DNA of 64,000 nucleotides from Ptychodera flava (Eukaryota > Hemichordata > Enteropneusta > Ptychoderidae): positions 39,889,303 through 39,953,302 of the forward strand of contig NC_091935.1 in the NCBI RefSeq assembly GCF_041260155.1, in the 5' to 3' direction. Shown one piece after another: positions 35,901-48,722 of the stretch. The notes beneath the pieces are model-generated. The model searched no databases. It saw only the letters and a program-made list of their open reading frames with translations, and was not told the origin of the DNA. Each line of letters opens with the position of its first letter. The stretch's first letter is position 1. The position numbers were made by a program, and so were the translations under genes.

Positions 35901-37008
35901 GCCAATAGAGCTGGATGTCTGATTTTTGGTATATAGGGATAACTATAGGAGAGAAATTTTTTGACCAAATGTCATGTGACCTCGATGACCTTTTACCTAA
36001 AATATATGTTTATGTCAATAAATAAGTAACCACAAGTGCTATGTCCTTTGTATTTAGTAGGATGGGAGACCTTATGACAACACACGCTTTACCTCATAAA
36101 TTATGTACACATCTAATTCTGGGCAAGCGAATAGAGCTAGAGATCTGATTTTTTGGCATATAGGGATTAATTAGCAATATAATTTTTTTTTTCAAAATGT
36201 CATGTGACCTCGATGACCTTTGACCTTGATTATACATATAATGCATATTTCAGTAACCACAAGTTCTATACCCTCCAATTTTGATAGGATATTAGACCTT
36301 AAGATGTCACATCTTGTACCGCATTTATAATGCGCATATGTATTTCTTGGCTGGCCAATACTGCTAGAGGTCTGATCTTTTTTCCCGATTTAGAACCATA
36401 ACTTAGACATGCCTCATGTGTTTCAAATTGGGAACAACGACATAGACCTATGTGCCCATAGATCTCAACATATACACTCCAGTGATACTCCTTAATGACC
36501 ACATTTTCCTGCCCCATCAAGACTAATACTCCTATTACAAGTGGGGACTATGTCATTGTAAATGACTTGTTGAGTTAATGGTTGTATCACAGTATTCGAT
36601 ATATCTAATTTTGTATTTTTTCCATTTTATATTCTGAATAATTACATTAAACATATTTCACTGTCTCCAGTACATTTCATTTAAGTATTTTCACTTCATG
36701 CACTTTATCCCTTTCACACATGTTCAAATATCTGACCAGAGAACAAACACTAAATAGTCCAGGATGGGAGCTACAGTGTCATTGACACAATTTTTTTTGT
36801 ATATTACAGGGCCTACCCATACTATGTAGTTGCAACTTAACATGGGCATTTTACTATCAAAGTAACAAACTGATATTTGTTTTCATTTCAGATTCAATGG
36901 GGAGCAGCAGGATTGACACTTGCCGGCAATACTGTATGTTTCTTCACAATCCTTGCTTACTTTGTTATCTTTAGAGGAGATGATGAATTTGAATTCTCAG
37001 TTTTCTAA
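29948..37008 (+). CDS. LEPROTL1: Leptin receptor overlapping transcript-like protein (LEPROT/LEPROTL1, VPS55 family)
   Basis: Four coding exons: 29948-29963 (MAGIK), 32283-32349 (or from 32275), 32892-33081 and 36892-37008, giving about 129 residues against 131 in vertebrates. Family signatures are clear: LGCAL after the first membrane segment, WWPLFVLFFY, the ARKYS loop, FLTTGIVVSAYGLPLVLA, then IQWGAAGLTLAGNTV and the terminal FRGDDEF. Four membrane segments are expected. The family works in endosomes, in endosome-to-lysosome/vacuole transport and in lowering surface receptor levels. The exon 1 phase (1) fits exon 2 only if splicing uses the TAG at 32280-32282; the stronger-looking CAG at 32272-32274 would give a stop. 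LEPROT versus LEPROTL1 cannot be settled; MAGIK resembles LEPROTL1. Confidence 0.9.
30560..30663. mobile_element. Foldback MITE with 9-bp target-site duplication
   Basis: This 104-bp, near-perfect palindrome has arms TAGCCCTGCGTACGATGC / GCATCGTACGCAGGGCTA that continue through CCGCTACAGCTAAT. It is flanked by TATGAAATG on both sides (30551-30559 and 30664-30672). A 9-bp duplication suits Mutator-like elements. It lies in LEPROT intron 1. One arm recurs three times at 55.35-55.93 kb. Confidence 0.85.
33266..33287. repeat. (TAA)n microsatellite
   Basis: A run of TAA units followed by TGTTTTATTCCCATTCC, which looks like the tail of an old retroelement. It lies in LEPROT intron 3. Confidence 0.7.
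34957..36550 (+). mobile_element. TAGTCCCC-ended element with internal 226-bp satellite
   Basis: The left end is TAGTCCCCATGG and the right end is GTGGGGACTA, a short terminal inversion. Between them, after a GTCCGTCTGTTCGTCC tract, lie six tandem units of about 226 bp (starts near 35058, 35286, 35510, 35736, 35962 and 36195). Each begins with a CAAAATGTCATGTGACC-like block and contains CCATAACTCAGTAACCACAAG and GAGCCAATAGAGCTAGA. The units become more diverged to the right. No transposase is present. It occupies LEPROT intron 3. Related ends occur at 18985 and at 57020/63462. Confidence 0.75.
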
Positions 37009-40000
37009 TATTCAGCTGATTCTGAAACAAACCGAGTTTGATATTCTCATGCACTCTCTGGTGTTCCACAAGATGGCTGTCCAACCCACAATGCAATGCG
37101 TGGGTCTTGAGACATGGGAACAAGCCCTCGGGAAACATTGCATTATGGGAAATGAGAATAATCCATTGAACTGACACCATTGTGTGCATAAGAATATTAA
37201 ACTCAGTGTAGTTGTAGGAGTACACAATGTACATGTTTTTGTTGCATGGCGAAGTGTGTCCATGTATATCTATCTTATTTCATGCCATTATAGTGCATAC
37301 CTCATCTGCCAAATCACTTCAGTGTACAGTTAGTTTGTAATTTGAAATTTTTCTCAAGACTCAGTCATTGTCAAGTTTAAACAGAAGCTACAGCAGCTCA
37401 CGAATTCTGTGCAAATCACATGATCTGTATGAAAGACATAAGTGATAATGTTAACAAAATAGAAGTAGCTAATATCATTGGCTGTAATCTGTAGTCTTGC
37501 TTTGAAACATTATCATAATTTCCTGTCAAATCTTTGCCGTTCCCTTCAGTTATAAGTAGTAGTATGCCACTCAATGATACCAGCTTTATAAGCCATGAAA
37601 GTGTGCACTTTGTGCAGCCTTTCAAAAAAACTTTATTAAACAAAAAGTTACTACCATGAAATATAATTGCAGGAGAATAAAAAGACTAAGCGTGCAGAGT
37701 ACATTGAACAGAGATTGGTTTGTACATTATTCTAGAGTTGTTGTAACTTGATGAAATCTCTGTCTTGCCGTCACTGATAGCGCATTCTTCATTTTCATTC
37801 AACCAGATTGACAAGCGAGAGCGTTGTTGCTAGTCATGGCTACAGATTAACATGACTGGATTTTTAGAGCTAGAGTTCATAGATAGATTTTTGCTAATAA
37901 ATCTGTTGCTTTTGTAATTGTACATGTCACTGAGATAATCTGGTTTTATTGTGCTTTATAAACACAAAGTCATTCCTTTGTGACCCTCTTTTGATGTTAG
38001 AAGGAAAAAAAGAAAAGAAAAAAAGGTGAAATACTTAATGTTGGTCAGTTACGGGAATAATGTCAGTGCATGAGTTGAAGAGTGTCAAAAATCAGGTTTT
38101 TGTGCTTTGCAAGGAGTAGCTTTTCTTGAAATGTTGTGACCTCAAGATGGAATGAGCTACTTATCATTTTTACATTGTCACTTACAGACTAAAATTGCTA
38201 CATCAAGCAAATTTTAACCAAAATCTCTTTCACTTTGTTGGAAACTTGTTCTCTGTATTTATGTGAAAAGCACTGCTTATTTCAAATCTTGTTACACTGT
38301 GTCAAGTCATGGATGATGTCAGTGTAAATTATCCACTTTGCTTCTCATTGAAATTTCTGGTATTGATCACAAAAAATATTTCATTCAGTGCTTTATCTGG
38401 TCTGTCTGCAATCAGGGTTGATGTTTTGTATGGCTGACTGGTATTTCAGCATATTTCAATAAGTCAAAGAAAGTAAATTACTGATCAAAAGATATCAAAT
38501 AAAAGAAGCTTTGATCCTTTAAATATGGAAAGTCAAACTGTTATCTGGAAATAATTAATATAGCTTCTGTTTCTATATATGGCTTTGAGAAGTCTTGTGT
38601 AATGTTAAGTAGTTAAGTACATATTTGAATTTTTGAAGTCAAACTTTTTAACTTGTATTATCTATCTTAGAATTGGGAGACTGTCAAGTGGTCCACCACA
38701 CTTAGTCTATTAATATGCATATGGGAGACAAGTTGATTATGTGATGTGGAAATTGATAGTTTTATCGTTGCAGGAAAAAAGCTAGGTGAATGTTGTCTTA
38801 CCAGGTCACAGAGTAGAAAAATGTTCTGTACCCATGCCGTCAATTCATTTTCAAATTTATTTGCCCTAGTAAGAAAATTAACAGGTCAGAAGTTTTGTCT
38901 TACTGTGTGCTTTAAAATTCTTCTACCTCTCTGCCATCGTGGATATGTTGTCAACTGTCACTAATTTCAGAAATAACAGTACCTTTCTAGAATGTATAAT
39001 CGCACTGTTGATTGGAAGAATTATTTCATTCTGATATTGTAAGTTGACATCAATATCATCAACAGTGGCCAGTTCACAAAATAGTTGGATCATCCCATCG
39101 GAGTATGATGCATCTTGATTTGAATCAACTAGTCTGCAGTAGAAGGTAACGTAATTGTGTAATGTCAGGGGTCATTTGATAGTAGAGTTCATTTATTTGA
39201 AGGTAGATCTACTTGACAAACTAATCTCATTCAACTGAGATGTAGACATTGGCTTTGTCTTCACCACTAGAAGCTTCATTGCTGTGCAGTGGTGACAGTC
39301 CCCAAACAAGGGGAGCAAAAGAACCAGTACAGAGGAGCCAGTCTCTACATCTGATATTAATAAAAATGTTGGACAGATAAATAGACAGCAGTGCCTAGGA
39401 ATAACATTACACTGACTGCATACCAGCATCTTGTACTTTGCTGTAATTTGAATCGCCAGAAAGGTCAACAATTATTTCACAATTGAAACATGGTTGACAC
39501 TTACAATACATGTTTGTCATATTATTCAGTGTGTACTTTCTGTGTGAATTTTCAAACACAAAAATATATCAACTTTATAAGACAAACGTCATGTTTTATA
39601 AAAGTGTAGGCTGCTTATATTTGTATCTTGTCATCAAAAAAAGTGATGTACATTTTGAATTGAGACATTTTAGCAAAATGTATTGCAGCTCAGTGAAAGA
39701 TATCCTACACTTTATGTCTGAGTTTATACAAGATAACATTATTGTAATGATTGTTATTTTATAGTTAGTAATGATGGCAGTTATGGTAAAAATATAACTT
39801 TGTATAACTAATAGATGGTTGTAGTAAAATATGAAAATAATGTGCAATGTAATCATAATCATTATTATGACTGCTATAATGTCCATTCCTCATTTTTTGT
39901 AGTTGTTCCGAGTTCTACATTTTCCAAATATTAAAACAATTACCAGTTGAACCTGATGGAATAACTTCCAAGTTGTGTGATAAGAATTGTCAACTGTATG

Positions 40001-43000
40001 ATGACATGTCTGTCATATTCTAAATACTGAGTTCTTTTTAAATCATGGACTCTTTTCAATAATGGATCATATTTCTCCATGCCCTCTGAGGGACAATATT
40101 ATTGTTAGAATTCAACTCCTGTAATATACCAGATTCTCTTTATCTACTTCACAGTGTATAGTGTCTCCAGGAGCTAAATTTAACCCCAATACATCATTTG
40201 GACTTTTATTTGCTATGGCTTATATTTAAGTAATTTTTTTTGTTACTTTATTTTACAAATTTTTCACAAATGTTAATAATGATGTAAACTGATAATATAC
40301 TTTATTCTTTGAGATATGTAGTAGAGATGACAGACCTGGATGTTTGTCATCTCCATAGAAACAGATGTTCTACAAAACCTAGAACTACCTGTATTTTATG
40401 ATGATTTCTCACACACAGTATTTACAAAGCAGGCCAGCAAGTACACAATATGGACTTCAAAGTATTCATTGAATGAAGTTGTAATTTTCCAGACACTCAT
40501 AGTTTTCAACTGTTCAAGCAGTGTTAGATTAATTCTGCTGAGAAAATGGACTCCATCTTGCTAAGTAGTGTTGAGTACTGGCTGTTAATGTACATTTCCA
40601 CCCCTAGTAACCAGTGTTACATGGAGCCAGCCCGCCTATCTGTCACTTCTCCCTGTGCAAGGCTGCAACATATAATGACTGTGATTGATACATTCAACAA
40701 CAGCAGTACCAGTACTCAGAGTTCTCATTATCATATTTATGAAACGGGCAACAATGCCTATAATATAATACTAGTATATTGATGGCAAATACAGCAATCT
40801 GATTGGTCAAGATATGAAAATAAGAGTGCTATATTTGTGATATAGCATGGTTGGACACGTGAGGCCTTTCAATTAGAGAAAAAAATCCCTTTTTAAATGT
40901 TTCATGCCAGAATTTTAATGTACTGATATGATATGGTAGCAATAAACCACCTTAGCAATGGTATACCACTGGACTTTGACCAGTTCACTCCATGTATGTA
41001 CTGGCTGTTGCTCATGCTTTGATGTAGTGATTTGGTCAAATTATCATGGTATAGTCATCACCTGATGAGGTTTATTGCTTGTCTTGCCTTCATTCAACAC
41101 CCCTTTTGGTTTACTTATCAAGATGTTTATCAGACAATGTAATTTGTAATATACCAATAAATTGTAATTTAGATGTACTGGTATTTCTTAAAAGGGAAAA
41201 AAAATATTAGCCAAGACTGACATTCTTTATCACCGAGTTGTAGCTTCTACGAGATATGTGTGTCATTGCCTTAGAGCTGGGACTAATAATAGAACAGGTA
41301 CACTAGTCCCAGCGTAGACTCAGATTGTCTGTGAATCCATCGTGCTGCCTCAACTGAGACAATTTTGAATATTCTTAGTTGAGTAGAATGTTTACCATAC
41401 TATGTGATTTCAAAAAGAAATTACAAGAAATGTCCTATTCCTATTTTACTGAACAGTTGATAAGATAATCTCTTGCCTTGATGAAAACAAAACAGACTGG
41501 TACAAGGTTTGTGGATGAGTAATGCAATTCAGTAAAATCAATTACAATGATATAAAAATTGTTATTATTTTCATCTTTATGAGATGTTATGCCATATCTT
41601 GGTATCAGAAAATATCTTTACTATCTTCTTGTATACATGAACCTTTGTTGAGTGTTTCCATTGTACAATATTCATTGTTTATGTAAATTAAAATAAACTA
41701 TGAATGTATACAATCTTGTCACATGGTGTGAATATGCAAACGATCTTGTCACATGGTGTGAATATGCAATAGCAGTAAAGGGGCTTGGGTAATTACTGTA
41801 CGATCAGCTGTCTGAGAACTGAAATGCAGTCCACTGTATACATGGTGACATTCAGAATTTTTCTCTCGTCTATAACAAAATGTTTTCGGAAAGATTGTAC
41901 GATTGGCCATGATTGGCAGACAGGAACATGGAAATATGTGCAGTCATAGGGCAGGGTTAGGTAATGGGTGATTGGACACACTGCACCGGAAAGGGTATGG
42001 GGAAAGACAATTGAAGAGAAAAAATCCAGGAGTATTCCCTGAAATTCCAATGCAAAGGCAATCATGTCAGTATGACCATTCTATGATCAGCTGTTATGGC
42101 CAAAAATTGACATCAGAGGAAGGCATATTTCAATACTCGTCCAAGGAACAAATGTTATCAGCTGAAGATACAGTGGATATTCCACAGATCAGGTAGATAT
42201 ACAGTGGTAGAAACCAGCCAATTTAGAATGGTTAATAGTGTGTCAGCTAAGGGAACCACATGTGGTAATTATTGAAACAATTGATTAAATTTCAATGTTT
42301 TAAAATATTGATTCCACCTCTCTACCCTATCCAGTCACATTACTATCATAGTATGCTATGGTAAAGACAATGCACATTTTAAGTCTAAATCTTCTTTACT
42401 AGTCAATGCTAATTATATTACCAATATCGGTGATTATTTTGCTGACCCAAATTTCGAATGTAATGCTCAGTTTGTGCAAAGCATCCCCTGAATGTTAATA
42501 CCGATATCACTGTGCCAAGAAGGTGCCATTCCACTAATTATGCATAGCTCTCTGATTTTGAAGACTCTCTTGGCATCTTTTTCAATACAATCACAGACAG
42601 TTCCCTGGAATTGCGTTTCAGGACAAGCCATGAGAAGCAACACATTTCTTCCAAGTGCATCATTTTTCCTTTGTCTGAAAAGAATTTCACAGTTTTGACC
42701 ACGTTAGATGAACTGGCATAAGAGTCTATTTCCCTCAATGAGTGTTGCCAACAGTGCAGCTGAAAGCTTCAGACTCCACTTTCAACGTCACTGTCATGAA
42801 CAACTTGATAGTAAAGTGAATCAATATTTTGAAGTGATACAGACTAAATCAACTATAAAACTTGATTGTATTATCTCCCTGATGACTATCTATCACCGAA
42901 TAGAGATGACCGTTAACACAATGTGATGTATTCAAAGTTGACTGTTCAGATATGCTGTGTCTCCATAGCTGATCTTGCATCAGACTTCATCTATATATTG

Positions 43001-46000
43001 TTGTCAACATGCCCATACTGCCAGAGTGACAAAAACCTTCATCAAGTTACTTTGACCAGCAACATCTGGATGTTTTCAGTTGTTCTGGGATTCAATGTAC
43101 GTAAACAGGTGGATTTCACTCCTATTTGTGATTTTGGTTATAGTGAGGGGCTGGGAGTGGTTATAGCGAGGGGCTGGAAGTTTATAGTCCATACACAGAG
43201 CACATTGTTACGAAAGTCAATATTTCAGTAATTGATGCAGCTAGGTTACACTGAATGTCATCATTTTCTGAACTGTGTAGAGCCTACACAAAGTGACGCC
43301 CTTGTTATTTTATAACTTACTGAGGCCAGGTGAGATGAATTTAGGCTTTTTGGAAGAGAAAGTCTGTAGGATGAAGAGATAGTGGTGTAGTATGTTGTGA
43401 TATATCTTTCCCATTATTATCAAGTTAATACATAACTCTTATCTCTATACCAGTAAATACCAACACTTCAGTGCTTCAGAAAACAGGTCCAATTCAGTTT
43501 ATATTACTGAATGACATCACACATGTTTGAATAGACATGGAGGAATGTATTAAACATTGATCATACAGAGACAGTGAGAGACATACACTCATTCATGAAA
43601 CACAGCACCGGAAGAGTAACCACAACAAAAGTACAGATAACTGGGTTTGGGGATTTGGTATTTTTTTCTTTAATTTTTCATTTACACATAAGGTCATGAA
43701 ATGTACAAACATTTTACAAATGATGTTACAAAAATGGTGGCGCAGCATAAAATAAAAAAGATTTTATTTTACCGTGTCACTATGGTGACCTGTAAAAGAG
43801 TAAAACATGACCACACTTTGATCTTTAAAAACTGTAAGACCAATGTCATCTTCCTGTAAGTGATATTATTGTTTTGTGAGTTGGGAATTTCTACCATGTC
43901 AGATTTAAGCAATCATGCTATTTGGCTTTGGAAAATATAATGTGTTGAAAGGAAACTCTGATGCATCAGATTTGAGGAATCACACAATTAGGCTTTGGAA
44001 AATATAACACAATCCGTCAGCCACCAACATATGGAAGCCACTAAAAGCAAAGATAAAATTCAGGTGAATAATATATTTTCAAGTCTTGTCCTCAGCCACT
44101 CTAAATCTACATCACCACATGAGATATTTACATCTTTCCTTTTTGCCAATTAATCTATTTCCATACTTGTTTATGAAAGATGTAATCTACACTGAACCAA
44201 TCACTACACAGAATGTTTGTACTTGTAATCTTCCCTGTAACCATCAGATGTGAAGTAAGACATGCCTAATAATTGTCTTTCAAAATCTTACATTCCACAA
44301 AGCATGTGAAAAAATCTGCTTTTCTGACCTACATGATCTGTACAATCCCTCTGATCATGTTTCTAGTTAGCTATACTATTACATCACTCAATACTTGTCT
44401 TTCTGCAATATTGGTAAGATATCTTTACAAACTGAATTTACATGTCTTGATCGAAACATTTCAATTGCAGCTCACTCTGCTCAGTACACCTTCAAAGCCT
44501 CTTTCATTGCATTTATCATACAGTAGCTATGACTTATCTTTGCATTGCAAAATAATATCCTACCTGATGGAAGAATTTGCCCTCCTAGCTTTTATACTGC
44601 TTGTAAGTCAACTCTGACACATTGTCCTTGACACTACACTATCCATATGTCATGTGCTCACACTGTTCATTTCTTTCCACAAACTGGGTGAACCTTACAG
44701 ATTTCCCAGTATGCATGACAACCTTATTAAAGATGTAATCATATTGAGGCATGTTGGAGAAAATCTTGTATTGTGTCATGATACAACAGATGCTGGCAGT
44801 TTTCTAGTTTTCTACAACATCTCTGCAAATAGAGTTATCAAATGAATGGATGTCTACTTTCATTGACTCTAGGGTTATGTCATAACATACTGCATTATTG
44901 CTTTTCTGAATAAAATGAAATGGCAACACACTGACCAAATGCAAAAATGGACTGAACACAGTAAAACTTTTTTTTTTCTACCGCTACTTTCCTGATATGC
45001 TGAGACTGATTGCAGGAAAGGACTCTGTAAACACCAATGGCTGATGGTAATTGCTAGCTGATGATAAAATGCCATCATAATCCAACAGCTGTTAAATGCA
45101 AATAACATGTGTCTATCAATTAGCTGTCAAGGAGGTAACATGCGACTTAAAAATGATCAAAACATGGTGTCATTCAAGTGAGACTAAATCCAACACTCCT
45201 TGTGAAAGCATGACTGGCATCAGACAAATCTTGATTTTGCTACACTGCCATATTTTTTGAGATCTTGTAATCAGGTGTAGATCTCCAAGTCTAATCAGAT
45301 ACATACTAATAGTATGGAAAATTGAAACGCAACTCATAATATTTGGCAATATGTGGGAATACAAGAATTGAGGTTGATATTATGATACAGTCTTGAAAAA
45401 ACACAACTTCTGAGATTATTTTCTGTTTAAGCTTATCTCACACATGTTTATAAATGCTATTAAAATAACTAGGGACACGCAAGAAAGACTTAAGAAATGG
45501 TGTTTCCTTAAAAACAGATCTGTTGCATTGAATATAAACCAGAATAAAAATGGAAAACTGAAGTCAGTGCAACATTTGTCTTAACAGAAATACACAATGG
45601 GAAATTCCATGTCAATCTTTGACTGATACAGTTAGTCTATATACACAAACCTTAACATTACAAACAGACGTACACATATTCTACTTGATATTTTGTACCT
45701 TTGGTGATTGTGACAGCATCTTCAACAAAACTGTGAAAAGATCAGCTATTCACTGCTCTGCTGATATGGCCTACAATAATTGCCATAAACCTGCGCTCAT
45801 CACCTGGCTGGGTAACCAGCATCTTCGCTTGCCAAGGTCTCCGCTCCGGGCAGCTGGATGCTTCCCGAAATCAGAAGACTCCGGTCTGGCTAACGAGCCG
45901 TGCGAGCGGACGCTGGGTAACCAGATGCAAATTGTAGTAAAATACAAACACTGTAATGTACTTTTTGTCACCTGTGTGCCACTTTCAAGGTTGTTATGCT

Positions 46001-48722
46001 GTCAATGTATGAAATGGAGGTAGTCACAATTATGTGCATCTTGAAAATTTATAAATATTTACAGGACTATTGATATATCAATCATTGTGACAAAATAAAA
46101 AGTGGATCACGTCAAACTGTTCTCTTTTTTTGGTCGAATGATGCACATTGAATAATCATATCATAACAAGATATTATGAGCTATGCCTGGTTCTTATTGG
46201 ACTTATTCATATAATTTGAGCTACCATACCACAGCTATAAAATTCAACCTCAATTGTAGTGATTGAAGCTTACAAGTGATATAAATAGAATGACAGAACA
46301 GCTGACGGGGAATGCAATGTGTAAGATCAGATGTAAACCTGTGTGTTGTGATGTCATGTATTGAAGTTTTTTACCCTGTAACAAGACAAATTGGCAACAT
46401 ACAGCTTTAATAATCAGTGACATATTTTTAGAGATGCAATGAACAAAACACCTTTGAAAGATTTATTTACATTACTTTGGAGTTTTCTATGAAGCTAAAT
46501 TTAAGGGAGGGGAGAATGATTGCAAAGAAGTCTAACGTTGATAACAAGTATTCTAAGCTCCACGTCATTCATATATTCGATCTCATACCCTCATCAAGCA
46601 AAGGACAACAAAGCATTACAATCATGTCAACTCTGCAGTAAATGTTTCAGCACACACTCTGAGATTTCTATTCAGGTTTCAATAATATACTCTCTGCTGG
46701 TCATTGTCATCGGAATCAACTGAAATTTAATCCATGGACCCGTCTTAAGTGAGGGTGCTAACTTGTAATACTGACCTTGTTAATGGATTTGAAGTAAAAT
46801 GCATCTTCAGCTCCAAACAAGAAAAAGACAATTTTTTGAAATATAAATGTGACCAAACTGAAGTAACCAAAGAAAAATGATAGCGGGGGATTAATAAAAC
46901 ATTCTGATTTCATGTATGCAAATTGTTTCCATACAAACTGATTAACCCAGAAAGCTTGTAATTAGAAAATAATGTTAGCACTGTTGATGATTGTAAATGT
47001 TGTATCTAAATTGTCATTTTAGATTTTTCTGTATTTTTTTTTTATCTTTGAGTCATTTACAACATTATTGTGTCAAGGTTTCATTGTTTCTGATGCTAAA
47101 CCAAAGGACTGCACTAAACACTACAGACGTACAAATCTAGTTTGTTGTTTTCAACTAAATTCAGGTGATCAGAATATCTTATGACATAGTTTACAACTAT
47201 GGTGAATCAGATAACATATCTATAAAAATATGACATAAGTCAATTACTATTTTTTCAAAAGATACTGACTTAATTTCTTTGTAAAATTATGCAAATATAT
47301 TGAAGGCTATCACACAGCATCTGTTTTCTGAAGTATTCGTCTACCTGGAAATATGCAATGACAAAATGGAGGTAGAAGATTTTTATAAGTCAGATACAAT
47401 ATGTGTGATGTGATTATTCACAATGCAAAGTAATCTTTGGTGGGAAATCAGGCAACAGGAAGTACTTGGGTCAAAGAAACATACACACACTGAAAAACAT
47501 CGTGTCAACATTTATCAACATCCATATTATCTCCAACTGAGACAAAATCACTTGCACTAAACGTTCAAGTTGACTGGTATTACACGGTCCAAGTTATTTT
47601 ATAGTCATTTTATAAATACTTCCATAGTCATTTACATATTTTACTTGGCAATAATTTTCATAAACTCTCCTATAAAGTTGTCCGTTTTGTAATATCTGAA
47701 TCAGTAAAATTGTTGAAAGGACGAATCAGTTGGTCATTTAGAAGAGCTGTTATGGACAATATGTAATTTATACAATGGCAACTTGAAAATGCTGTCTCCG
47801 TAGAAAAATAACTCAGAACAGAAAATTTGATATCTTTAAGAAAAGAAATTATTCACAATTGTGTGGATTTCTATTTTCAATCAGCATGATAATGACATGG
47901 TTACACCACAGTGGTTGTACACATTTTTGTGAAGTGAAGTTATTCTTTTCAGACTGTGTTCAAATGTAACAATGAGAAATCCTTCAAAAGGGTACAGGGA
48001 AATCACAATCACTTTTTTAAAAAAAGGGAGAAAGGAAATTGCTGGCCACACTTCTGGAAAATGGCATTGCCTTTTGGAGAAAAAAAAAATTGACATCCGA
48101 TAAAAAAACTGAGATAGCAAAGTATGTCACCTGCTGTTGCAGCTTGTAACATCAAATATGAATATTAAAAATGTTCATCAAAATGTTAGTTTCAGAATCA
48201 GAATCATGAACAAACACCATAAGATTTCCTGTTAATTATTTTCAGCATTATATTCCTTGGTTTATGTTTAATAAAGTATTTCACACAATCTACAGATATC
48301 TCTCTTCTCTATAGATTCATGGACTGTCGAAGACTGTTTGACATTTTCAAACTGTTGTCAACTATTGCAAGTAACAGTCCCATTGCTGACATTATGGTCA
48401 GGAGGTGAACTCTAAACAACCTACTCTGAGTTTTGTGCAACCATAAATTCAAATTTTCATTCTTTTTTGTTCAAAGTCCATGGAATGCGACTTGCAGGGT
48501 TCATGAATGAATTCAATATTTGCAATAATCTGCAACATTCTGTGTACCCTTATCACAATATACAGAAGTTGCCATCATCTGAAATCTAACTTAAACAAGC
48601 TTGAAGAGAACTTACAGCAACAGAAGAAATATTGAAATTTAAAAGAAATCTATCATGACATTTAGGGGAGGTGTTCAATAGAAATGTGTGTCTTTAGAGT
48701 CCTCTGAGAGTCTGGTTTGTTT
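37009..48722. other. Convergent intergenic region and probable 3' UTRs; no supported gene
   Basis: AT-rich sequence between the convergent stops of the LEPROT-like and TUT-like genes. The first part is presumably LEPROT 3' UTR (candidate AATAAA near 37674 and AAATAAAC near 41690) and the last few hundred bases TUT 3' UTR. Many short open frames exist (for example 42923-43231 and 44273-44617) without domains or splice signals. Two short direct repeats, ATCTTGTCACATGGTGTGAA, lie at 41712 and 41743. Confidence 0.5.
45790..45935. repeat. GC-rich short insertion bounded by GCTGGGTAACCAG
   Basis: GCTGGGTAACCAG occurs at both ends (about 45808 and 45912) of a markedly GC-rich 120-bp block inside AT-rich sequence, and this motif is itself nearly palindromic. 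It is possibly a small MITE or SINE. No target duplication was found. Confidence 0.4.

Noticed and set aside
42923..43231. 102-codon frame in the intergenic region
   Set aside because: No start context, domain or splice signals; one of many similar chance frames in AT-rich sequence.
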